A stretch of DNA of 10,320 nt from Methanosarcinales archaeon (GTDB lineage: Archaea > Halobacteriota > Syntropharchaeia > Alkanophagales > Methanospirareceae), in contig QMVO01000040.1 in the NCBI GenBank assembly GCA_003661125.1, forward strand, positions 1 through 10,320, given 5' to 3'. Shown here in pieces: positions 1 through 5,786 of the stretch. Position 1 is the first letter of the stretch. Each line of letters begins with the position of its first letter. The notes under the pieces are model-generated. The model saw only the letters and a list, made by a program, of their open reading frames with translations, searched no databases and was not told the origin of the DNA. The position numbers were made by a program, and so were the translations under genes.

Positions 1-776
1 CAGAGATGCAGGGGATACTTAGAAATCCGCTTGCATCCCCTTTTACGCTTGGCATCTCCGCCGGTGCCGGGTTAGGTGCTGCCCTTGCTATCATTGCTGG
101 CGTTGGCTTCATTGGTGGAGGGCTTCTTTTAGTAGGAAATGCATTTATTTTCGCTCTGATACCATCATTTGTTATCGTTGGATTGTCACGATTTAAAAGA
201 GCTACGCCCGAAACAATGATACTCGCAGGCATTGCGATGACTTATATCTTTAGTGCGGTGTCATCATTGCTTCACTACTTTTCTGAGGCAGAGGCGCTAA
301 AGGACGTAGTCGTCTGGCTGATGGGGAGCCTTGGAAGAGCTACATGGAGTAACCTTTCTACTATCTCTCTCACGCTTGCAGTATGCATTCCTCTGCTTAT
401 ATGGAAATCATGGGACCTCAATGTAATGGGTGCTGGAGACGAAACGGCAAAAAGTCTCGGTATAAATGTCGAGCGAACCAGAATCTTTATAATGATAGTC
501 GCATCTTTCCTTACCGCAGTCATTATATGCTTCACCGGAATGATTGGATTTATCGGACTGGTTGCTCCACATATAACTCGTATTTGTATCGGTGGGGATA
601 ACAGATTTGTGGTTCCCGCATCGGGGCTTTTTGGTGCTGCTTTTTTGGTTGCCGCAGATATTCTTGCTAGAGAAGTCGTAGCACCCGTGATTATCCCAGT
701 GGGAATCGTTACGTCCTGTGTGGGAGGTCCTCTGTTCCTCTACCTGATAATCAAAAAAAAGAGGGAGTATTGGTAA
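1..776 (+). CDS. FecCD/BtuC-family ABC transporter permease, 5'-truncated by window edge
   Basis: This is the membrane permease of an ABC importer for iron-siderophore, heme, corrinoid or other metal chelates; it forms the transmembrane channel as a dimer. The frame is open to the left edge, and the first visible residues (MQGILRNPLASPF, then LGISAGAGLGA) match the internal FecCD motif that normally lies some 80-90 residues from the N-terminus, so the ATG at 6 is internal and the real start is upstream. Hydrophobic segments lie at roughly residues 15-37, 39-60, 70-92, 117-136, 158-185, 201-222 and 227-248 (counted from that ATG). The family motif GLVAPHITR and the typical C-terminus (PVGIVTSCVGGPLFLYLI plus a basic tail) are present. 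The ATPase gene follows within about 30 bases. No substrate-binding protein is visible; it may lie upstream. The substrate cannot be read from the sequence. Confidence 0.95.
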   Translation, partial: EMQGILRNPLASPFTLGISAGAGLGAALAIIAGVGFIGGGLLLVGNAFIFALIPSFVIVGLSRFKRATPETMILAGIAMTYIFSAVSSLLHYFSEAEALKDVVVWLMGSLGRATWSNLSTISLTLAVCIPLLIWKSWDLNVMGAGDETAKSLGINVERTRIFIMIVASFLTAVIICFTGMIGFIGLVAPHITRICIGGDNRFVVPASGLFGAAFLVAADILAREVVAPVIIPVGIVTSCVGGPLFLYLIIKKKREYW

Positions 777-804
777 GGTAAAAAAGGAGGTGAAAAGAAA
801 AGAG

Positions 805-1629
805 ATGAAACTAAAAGTAAGTGATGTGGAATTTAGCTATGCAAGCGTGCCTATACTTAAGGGTGTGTGCTTGGAGCTTGCTCAATCGGAGATGCTCGGT
901 ATCATAGGTCCAAATGGAGCAGGAAAATCCACGCTGATTCGCTGTATAGACAGGATTTTAGCCCCGCAACGCGGGAGTATATTGGTGGATGAAAGAGAGA
1001 TAAAAGAGATACACAGAAGGGAACTCGCAAAGAAATTGGGGTATATCCCACAAAGTGGTCACCATTCGTTCCCTGCTACGGTTTTCGATGTTGTTCTCAC
1101 GGGTAGGCGTCCTCACATTGGCTGGCGAAGCAGCGAAAAAGACGAGGAGAAGGTTTTAGATGTGTTGCAAATGCTGAATATTGAAAACCTCGCCATGCGG
1201 GACATTAACGAAATCAGCGGTGGTCAGCAGCAAAAAGTGTTTATTGCTCGCGCACTTGTGCAGGAGCCTGATGTCCTCTTGCTTGATGAACCTACCTCAA
1301 ATCTCGACATACGGCATCAGCTTGACGTGATGGATGCAATAAAGAATCTGGTGAGGGTGAAGAAGATTTCTGCAATTATGGCTATCCACGACCTCAACCT
1401 CGGTTCACGATACTCAGACAGAATAATCATGTTGAACGGGGGTACTATTATTGACGCAGGCAATCCTGCTTCAGTATTAACTCCCGAGAACATAAAACAG
1501 GTTTACGGTGTCGAGGCTGTCGTGAGGAACGAATCAGGGAGACCATATATCGTGCCGATAAGTCCTATAAAATCAAATGGAGGGGGTATGAGGTGTGAGG
1601 TATTTGAAGGTTTGGCAGAGCAGTCATGA
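805..1629 (+). CDS. FecE/BtuD-type ABC transporter ATP-binding protein
   Basis: This cytoplasmic ATPase drives the adjacent FecCD-type permease. From the ATG at 805 the protein has 274 residues, with Walker A GPNGAGKST at 35-43, Q-loop Gln83, signature SGGQQ at 138-142, Walker B LLLDEP at 158-163 and switch His195 (AIHDLN). Spacing and length fit the iron-chelate/cobalamin importer subfamily. A GTG at 790 in the same frame would add five residues, but it lies inside the ribosome binding site AAGGAGGTGA (785-793 region), so the ATG at 805, about 11 bases downstream, is preferred. The last residues (GGGMRCEVFEGLAEQS) are read from DNA that also encodes the start of the next gene in another frame, so the native C-terminus may have been altered by insertion of that gene. 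Function is certain at family level; the substrate is unknown. Confidence 0.95.
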   Translation: MKLKVSDVEFSYASVPILKGVCLELAQSEMLGIIGPNGAGKSTLIRCIDRILAPQRGSILVDEREIKEIHRRELAKKLGYIPQSGHHSFPATVFDVVLTGRRPHIGWRSSEKDEEKVLDVLQMLNIENLAMRDINEISGGQQQKVFIARALVQEPDVLLLDEPTSNLDIRHQLDVMDAIKNLVRVKKISAIMAIHDLNLGSRYSDRIIMLNGGTIIDAGNPASVLTPENIKQVYGVEAVVRNESGRPYIVPISPIKSNGGGMRCEVFEGLAEQS

Positions 1630-1947
1630 GCTTGTGCTCGAAGTTTATAAAGTTACTCAGCAATTTCCAGGTGAAGAGAAGTTTGGATTAACATCGCAAA
1701 TCCGGCGTTCTGCGGTTTCTGTTGCTGCGAACATAGCAGAAGGTTCTAAGCGACAACATTTAAAAGAATATATTCAGATGCTCTCAATATCGCATGGCTC
1801 GCTATCAGAGACCGAATATTACCTGTTGTTGGCAAAAGACCTGAAATATCTGAGCGACACGAAATATCAAAAACTCTGAGGGAGGAAATCGGAAGAATGT
1901 TAAATGGACTGATAAAATCACTCTCAAACCTCAAACCCCAAACCTGA
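1595..1947 (+). pseudogene. Four-helix-bundle protein of the 23S rRNA intervening-sequence family, frameshifted near 3' end
   Basis: The GTG at 1595 opens a frame whose start (RYLKVWQSSHELVLEVYKVTQQFP, split here by position: 2-25) and core motifs (FGLTSQIRRSAVSVAANIAEG, about 30-50) are diagnostic of the IVS/four-helix-bundle family (TIGR02436-like). The frame stops at 1877-1879 after 94 residues. The expected family C-terminus, LREEIGRMLNGLIKSL, continues without interruption in the -1 frame up to TGA 1945-1947. Adding one A to the run of five at 1869-1873 restores a 117-residue protein, the normal family length. The gene overlaps the ATPase end by 35 bases. The family has no well-defined role outside rRNA intervening sequences and often sits as a stray insertion between genes. 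It is called broken, but a sequencing deletion in the A-run is equally possible. Confidence 0.8.
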
Positions 1948-1958
1948 CACCTAATTCG
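1924..1958 (+). repeat. Heptamer repeat array, copy 1 (TCAAACC-type)
   Basis: Consecutive seven-base units are visible: TCAAACC (1924-1930), TCAAACC (1931-1937), CCAAACC (1938-1944), TGACACC (1945-1951), TAATTCG (1952-1958). The stop codon of the restored four-helix-bundle frame (1945-1947) lies inside the array. The 15-base stretch AAACCTGACACCTAA (1940-1954) recurs exactly at 4674-4688. The role is unknown. Confidence 0.65.
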
Positions 1959-1963
1959 AGAAA

Positions 1964-2793
1964 ATGAAAACAATAGAAGATTTTGATTGGACGGAAATGT
2001 GGAATGAGGCGATAGAGGGCTCGCGTTGGGGGCAACATGCAGGAAAGCCAGAGTTCTGGGATGAGCGAGTTGATTGGTTTGAGGATCTTGTGCAGCAGAG
2101 TGACCGAGCAGGAATGATTATGTCAAGAATAAAAATAGAACCCAGTTACAGGGTTCTTGACATTGGTGCAGGCCCGGGCACTACCACAATACCACTTGCA
2201 AAGATTGTGAAAGGTGTGACCGTAGTGGAACCCTCCAATGGCATGCTTGCACGCTTAAAGGAGAATGCAGCGAAGGAGAATCTGGCAAACATAACTTACA
2301 TACCCAAGAAGTGGGAAGATGTAGAATAGGAAAAGGAAAAGACATAGAAGCAGGAGGGCATGATGTTGTTATTGCTTCTCATTCGCTTGTTATGAAGGAG
2401 ATTAAAAACGCACTTTTGAAGATGAATGACGCTGCTAAACGCTGTGTTTACATCTTTATCGTTGCAGGACGCCGAAACGAAAAAGAAGGTAGCTCGCTTT
2501 GGTCATTGTTTAACCGCGAAAAGCCGGGACTTCGCCCTGACTACATTTATCTCTACAACATCCTTTACCAGCTTGGCATATACGCAAACGTGGAAATCAT
2601 AGATGCCAACCACAACATGAGATTTCCAAATTTAGATGCCGCTGTTCAGCATTATAAGACCTGGATGAATGTGAGCGGCGATGATGAGAAAAAGCTTCGA
2701 TTGTATCTGTCAGAGAATCTGGTCAAAGAGAACGATGCGTTTTGGCTCAGGCATACACTGAGGACTGCTATGATCTCGTGGAGGAAAGAATAG
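1964..2793 (+). pseudogene. Class I SAM-dependent methyltransferase MT1, split by a one-base deletion
   Basis: Two overlapping frames encode one methyltransferase. The first (1964-2329, 121 residues) carries the SAM-binding motif I VLDIGAGPG (Asp66, glycines following) and the acidic strand-2 motif VVEPS, and stops at TAG 2327-2329 just after KKWEDV. The second continues in the -1 frame to TAG 2791-2793. The intact downstream paralogue (3832-4668) reads through the same place: its GTAGCGATAGG aligns with GTAGAATAGG here, so one base is missing near 2324-2326. Restoring it gives 276 residues against 278 in the paralogue. No slippery heptamer or stimulatory stem is evident, so programmed frameshifting is unlikely; real decay or a sequencing error are the options. 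The start ATG has no clear ribosome binding site and follows the heptamer repeats. The substrate is unknown. Confidence 0.85.
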
Positions 2794-2796
2794 AAA

Positions 2797-3825
2797 ATGA
2801 AAGTATTGGATACTATCCCAGAAATCGGTTCAGAACCATTGGATAAGATAGGAAAAGGCTGTGAAGCGTTGCATATCTTATTTACCGCATTCGATTTCGA
2901 CCTCTTCAATTTGCTCGAAGAGCCAAAGACTGCGAGACAAATATCCGGAGAGATTGTGACCAATCCCTATCTAACCGAGAAATTCCTGAATGCTCTGGTA
3001 GCATTACAACTCCTCGCAAAACATGATGGTAGATATACGAACACCAAACTCGCCTCAACTTTTCTTGTGAATAGTAGCCCATTCTATCAAGGCAATTTAC
3101 TCCGACTTTCTGCAAAGGGCTCTGACAATTGGTCAAAAATGAGTTCAATCTTGAAAGGAGAGATACAGAAAGAGGAGGATGGAAAATTTGAATTTGAAGA
3201 TGTATTTGATCCAACCTTTATTCTGGCAATGGCTGAAGGCGCAATGCGGGGAAGTCTTCACCGAACGGTCAAAGAAGTATCAACATTCCCAGAATTCCAT
3301 AGAGCAAGAAAACTCCTCGATCTTGGCGGTGGGCATGGGCTCTATGCAATTGCATTCAGCCAGATAAATCCGAATCTTGAAGCGGTTGTATTTGACCTAC
3401 CACAGGTAACAGAAGTTGCAAAAGAGTTCATTGCAAAGTATGAAATAGAGGAAAGAGTTAAAATTATTGGAGGCAACTTCTTAGAGGATGACATCGGTAA
3501 TGGATATGATATTGTATTTGTTTCTGACGTGTTTTATCGCAAAAAGGATGTATTAATGAGTATTTTGAAGAAGATACACGATGCACTGAATGATAATGGT
3601 TCAATCGTACTCAAACATTGGCTTTTAAACGATGATAGAACCGCTCCACTCGTTTCTGTTCTCTTCGATCTCAAATTGTCATTACGCGGAGATAGACACC
3701 ACATCTACACTGAAAAAGAGTATATTGAGCTGTTATATGAAGTAGGATTCTCATCGATTCGCACTTTTGATATATCTTCCTCATCGAGCCCTTCTATGAT
3801 TATCACAGGGAAGAAGGGGGTATAA
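2797..3825 (+). CDS. Dimerisation-domain SAM methyltransferase (Methyltransf_2 / BchU-ASMT fold), OMT1
   Basis: The protein has 342 residues with a two-domain layout. Residues about 15-90 form a winged-helix dimerisation domain (FTAFDFDLFNLL, then EKFLNALVALQLL), and about 165-340 a Rossmann SAM-binding domain with motif I DLGGGHG at 175-181, the acidic VFDLP after strand 2, and NFLEDD/YDIVFVSDVFY strands. His274 in LKHWLL sits where O-methyltransferases of this family have their catalytic histidine. The family includes plant and bacterial O-methyltransferases and the bacteriochlorophyll C-20 methyltransferase BchU, so a ring O- or C-methylation is plausible, but no substrate is shown. It begins 3 bases after the broken MT1 frame and ends 6 bases before MT2, so it is co-transcribed with both; GGAGG at 2780-2784 may be its ribosome binding site. 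An N-terminal paralogue remnant lies at 5180. Confidence 0.9.
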   Translation: MKVLDTIPEIGSEPLDKIGKGCEALHILFTAFDFDLFNLLEEPKTARQISGEIVTNPYLTEKFLNALVALQLLAKHDGRYTNTKLASTFLVNSSPFYQGNLLRLSAKGSDNWSKMSSILKGEIQKEEDGKFEFEDVFDPTFILAMAEGAMRGSLHRTVKEVSTFPEFHRARKLLDLGGGHGLYAIAFSQINPNLEAVVFDLPQVTEVAKEFIAKYEIEERVKIIGGNFLEDDIGNGYDIVFVSDVFYRKKDVLMSILKKIHDALNDNGSIVLKHWLLNDDRTAPLVSVLFDLKLSLRGDRHHIYTEKEYIELLYEVGFSSIRTFDISSSSSPSMIITGKKGV

Positions 3826-3831
3826 AAATTT

Positions 3832-4668
3832 ATGATTGAAGATATAGATTGGACCGGGATGTGGAAGGAGTTGATGCAAAACGCATCATGGAGTAGAAGA
3901 CGTAGAGGCAGTGATATGATCAATTTCTGGGACAAAAGAGCCAGGCGATATAGCGAATCAATAAAGCGCCATAACCACGCGAAACGGATAATCGCAAAGC
4001 TCGACATAGACCCTGAATGCACAGTATTAGGCATCGGAGCTGGACCAGGCACGCTTGCAATACCGCTTGCAAAAATGGTACGGCACATTACCGCAATAGA
4101 CCCATCCAAAGGCATGCTCGAATATTTAAAGGAAAATGCTGTGAGTGAAGGCTTGAAAAACATCACTTGCATAAACAAGAAATGGGAGGATGTAGCGATA
4201 GGTAGGGATATAGCTGAACACGACATCGTAATCGCATCGCACTCGATTACCATGCTTGACATAAAGGAAGCGTTATCGAAGATGAATGACGCTGCGAAGC
4301 GATATGTTTACATTTTCACCTTCGCAGGTGCACGAATGTGGGATTACAACACGCTCTGGCCCAAGATATATGGTGAAGAATATCAACCCGGACCTGATTA
4401 TATCTATCTCTACAATGTGCTTTATGAAATGGGCATTTACGCAAACGTTGAAATCACAAACTCTGAGTATAAACAGCAGTTCTCTAATTTGGACGAAGTG
4501 GTAGCCCAATGGAAAGAGAACCTCGATGTTCTTACGCCTGATGCAGAAGAAGTTATCAGGTCGCATTTATCAGAAAATCTAATTGAAGGAGACGGAGCAT
4601 TATGGTCGAAACGTGAAATGAGAAGCGCTATGATATGGTGGAGGAAAAATGTGGCGAAGATCCTTTAA
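3832..4668 (+). CDS. Class I SAM-dependent methyltransferase, intact paralogue of MT1 (MT2)
   Basis: The protein has 278 residues and is colinear with the broken MT1, sharing stretches such as KMNDAAKR, PDYIYLYN and GIYANVEI; 17 consecutive bases around 4279-4295 (AAGATGAATGACGCTGC) also match MT1. The SAM-binding loop reads VLGIGAGPG with Gly67 where MT1 and most class I enzymes have Asp; Asp90 in AIDPS at the end of strand 2, which normally contacts the ribose hydroxyls, is kept. The C-terminal half (GPDYIYLYNVLYEMGIYANVEI, split by a short loop) is probably the substrate domain and matches no family I can name. The start ATG lies 6 bases after OMT1, about 11 bases from GGGGGT. It is likely the working copy of the pair. 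Its stop codon (4666-4668) lies within the second heptamer array. Confidence 0.9.
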   Translation: MIEDIDWTGMWKELMQNASWSRRRRGSDMINFWDKRARRYSESIKRHNHAKRIIAKLDIDPECTVLGIGAGPGTLAIPLAKMVRHITAIDPSKGMLEYLKENAVSEGLKNITCINKKWEDVAIGRDIAEHDIVIASHSITMLDIKEALSKMNDAAKRYVYIFTFAGARMWDYNTLWPKIYGEEYQPGPDYIYLYNVLYEMGIYANVEITNSEYKQQFSNLDEVVAQWKENLDVLTPDAEEVIRSHLSENLIEGDGALWSKREMRSAMIWWRKNVAKIL

Positions 4669-4692
4669 ACCTAAAACCTGACACCTAAAAAC
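4665..4692 (+). repeat. Heptamer repeat array, copy 2 (TAAAACC-type)
   Basis: Units TTAAACC (4665-4671), TAAAACC (4672-4678), TGACACC (4679-4685) and TAAAAAC (4686-4692) form a seven-base array that starts at the MT2 stop codon. It shares AAACCTGACACCTAA with the array at 1924-1958. The two arrays bracket the MT1-OMT1-MT2 block. Confidence 0.6.
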
Positions 4693-4709
4693 AAAAAGGA
4701 GATGAAAAA

Positions 4710-5183
4710 ATGGAAGTGGAAATGAGTGAAGAAATAAAGCAAATGCTGGATGAGAACATCGTTTATTTGGCTACGTCCACAACGGAAGGAAAGCCAAATG
4801 TGGTTCCTGTCGGTTTGGCGCATGCGATAAGCGATGAAGAAGTGCTGATTGTGGACGTGCTGTTCAAAAAGACAAGAAGAAACCTGGAAGAGAATCCTCA
4901 GGTCGCAATATCGTTCACTGATGTCAAAAGACTGGAATCCTACCAGTTGAAAGGCAAAGCGAAAATATTTAAAAACGGAGAGATCTTCGAGAAAGCTTTT
5001 GATATAATGAGGAAAAAGGCTGAGAAACGAAAAGAATCTCTTGGAGAAATAGAGAATCCGGAGATAAGTGAAAGAGCTCGTAGAATAAGTGAAATGCATA
5101 AACGGTTGAGACCAAAAGCTGCTGTGTTGATTACCATCGAGGAAATATACTCGCACATACCTAAGGGGGTGGAGCGAAGATGA
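4710..5183 (+). CDS. Pyridoxamine 5'-phosphate oxidase (PPOX)-like FMN-binding protein
   Basis: This 157-residue protein has the split-barrel flavin-binding fold of the PPOX family. Diagnostic stretches are the N-terminal EEIKQMLDENIVYLATSTTEGKPNVVPV (residues 6-33, split across the first helix and strand), then LIVDVLFKKTRRNLEENPQVAISF and YQLKGKAKIF. Such proteins bind FMN, F420 or heme and act as small reductases or oxidases; the cofactor and substrate cannot be chosen from the sequence. The helical insert at about 90-135 is rich in Lys, Glu and Arg. The ATG at 4710 is preferred because AAAGGAGATG lies 6-12 bases upstream; an ATG four codons later is possible. The stop overlaps the start of the truncated methyltransferase by ATGA, so both were once translationally coupled. 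It may supply electrons or a flavin step to the methyltransferase/reductase pathway (inference from position). Confidence 0.85.
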   Translation: MEVEMSEEIKQMLDENIVYLATSTTEGKPNVVPVGLAHAISDEEVLIVDVLFKKTRRNLEENPQVAISFTDVKRLESYQLKGKAKIFKNGEIFEKAFDIMRKKAEKRKESLGEIENPEISERARRISEMHKRLRPKAAVLITIEEIYSHIPKGVERR

Positions 5184-5419
5184 ACATACCAGAACCACCT
5201 CAAAGTGATCCAAAATTGATAGACGAAATGGCGAAAGGCTATCAAGCGGCACAGGTGTTATACACAGCCATGGACTACGATGTCTTTACTTTACTTGAGA
5301 AGTCAAAAACGGCAAAGGAAGTAGCTGATGAAATAGGAACTGACTTTGAGATTACAAATAAGTTCTTAGATGCATGTGTCTTGCATCACATGAGATGTGG
5401 TCTACGATGTGGAGGTTAA
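5180..5419 (+). pseudogene. N-terminal remnant of a dimerisation-domain methyltransferase (OMT2)
   Basis: The 79-residue frame is homologous to the first 70 or so residues of OMT1: YTAMDYDVFTLLEKSKTAKEV matches FTAFDFDLFNLLEEPKTARQI, and ITNKFLDACV matches LTEKFLNALV. The whole SAM-binding domain (about 250 residues) is missing; after residue 70 the sequence becomes HHMRCGLRCGG and stops. Downstream, a different frame is open for 23 codons (5394-5462, YDVEVKKWLNTFFLKKGFRR then TGA), which looks like the tail of another gene, so a deletion join near 5371-5393 is suspected. The start overlaps the PPOX stop by ATGA. A free dimerisation domain could still bind OMT1, but nothing shows that it is functional. 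Confidence 0.8.
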
Positions 5420-5433
5420 GAAGTGGCTGAACA

Positions 5434-5451
5434 CTTTCTTTCTAAAGAAAG
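5434..5451 (+). terminator. Possible hairpin before the His-rich gene
   Basis: CTTTCTT (5434-5440) pairs with AAGAAAG (5445-5451) around a TCTA loop, followed by GTTTT. It lies just after the methyltransferase remnant and just before the ribosome binding site AGGAGGTGAT. It could end transcription of the upstream block or be a chance AT-rich fold; stability is low. Confidence 0.3.
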
Positions 5452-5476
5452 GTTTTAGGAGGTGATATGGAAAAAA

Positions 5477-5680
5477 ATGTGTGAACATGGATATGAACAC
5501 GGACATGTAGGACATGAGCACATCCCTTGCCATCACTACCATATGCACGACCACCGCGAACATAGACCGCCTCTAACCACAGAAAAAGAACTTGAGGTTT
5601 TGGAGGACTGGAAAAAAAGGATGCAGAATGAACTTACCAGAATAGAGCGTAGAATTGAGGAATTAAAGAAAGAGGCATGA
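5477..5680 (+). CDS. Small His-rich putative metal-binding protein with C-terminal coiled coil (DUF5320-like)
   Basis: The protein has 67 residues. Residues 1-32 contain 11 histidines (positions 4, 8, 10, 13, 15, 19, 20, 22, 24, 26 and 29) and two cysteines (2 and 18), a composition typical of Ni, Co, Zn or Cu binding. Residues about 35-67 are a charged heptad helix (ELEVLEDWKKRMQNELTRIE, then RRIEELKKEA), the layout seen in DUF5320-type small archaeal and bacterial proteins. The consensus ribosome binding site AGGAGGTGAT (5457-5466) favours the ATG at 5477. A GTG at 5462 in frame overlaps that site, and the ATG at 5467 gives only a five-codon peptide. It stands directly before the nitrogenase-like operon, so metal storage or delivery for that system is a reasonable inference, not shown. 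The DUF5320 link rests on general resemblance only. Confidence 0.75.
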   Translation: MCEHGYEHGHVGHEHIPCHHYHMHDHREHRPPLTTEKELEVLEDWKKRMQNELTRIERRIEELKKEA

Positions 5681-5729
5681 AACGCGAGGGGAGATAAAAG
5701 AAGAACATGCAAGTTTGTGGATAAAGTTT

Positions 5730-5786
5730 AGGAGGAGGTTTTTTATTTTCTCCTCCTGAAGGAGGAATGAGAACAATAAAATAAAA
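5730..5786 (+). promoter_or_regulatory. Leader with competing anti-SD hairpins before nitrogenase-like subunit A
   Basis: AGGAGGAG (5730-5737) can pair perfectly with CTCCTCCT (5750-5757) around a 12-base T-rich loop. The same CTCCTCC strand can instead pair with the second SD: TCCTCC (5751-5756) with GGAGGA (5761-5766) around TGAA. The two folds exclude each other, and the second hides an SD sequence. That SD is 21 bases from the subunit A start (5787), an unusual distance. Between them is a minimal frame ATG AGA ACA ATA AAA TAA (5767-5784) that ends two bases before 5787. Translational control is suggested; no ligand or protein is implied. Confidence 0.4.

Noticed and set aside
790..804. 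GTG start for the ABC ATPase
   Set aside because: The GTG is part of the ribosome binding site itself; the ATG at 805 begins at the usual family N-terminus.
1924..1958. CRISPR or transposon terminal repeat
   Set aside because: The units are seven bases without spacers, are not inverted, and no transposase or cas gene is present.
2311..2335. Programmed ribosomal frameshift in MT1
   Set aside because: No slippery heptamer precedes the TAG in the overlap, no strong downstream stem is evident, and the paralogue shows a simple one-base deletion instead.
3705..4262. Minus-strand 185-codon frame opposite OMT1/MT2
   Set aside because: It spans the junction of two clear plus-strand methyltransferases and shows no recognisable domain or ribosome binding site.
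4671..5252. Minus-strand 193-codon frame opposite the PPOX gene
   Set aside because: Its sequence is Phe/Ser/His-rich and low in complexity, as expected for the complement of a Lys/Glu-rich gene, and the plus-strand PPOX homology is clear.
5467..5484. Five-codon frame (MEKNV) before the His-rich gene
   Set aside because: It is only two bases from the SD and overlaps the true start; it has no sign of function.
5730..5757. Intrinsic terminator
   Set aside because: The T-run is in the loop rather than after the stem, and the next gene follows within 30 bases; the SD/anti-SD composition fits a translational element better.
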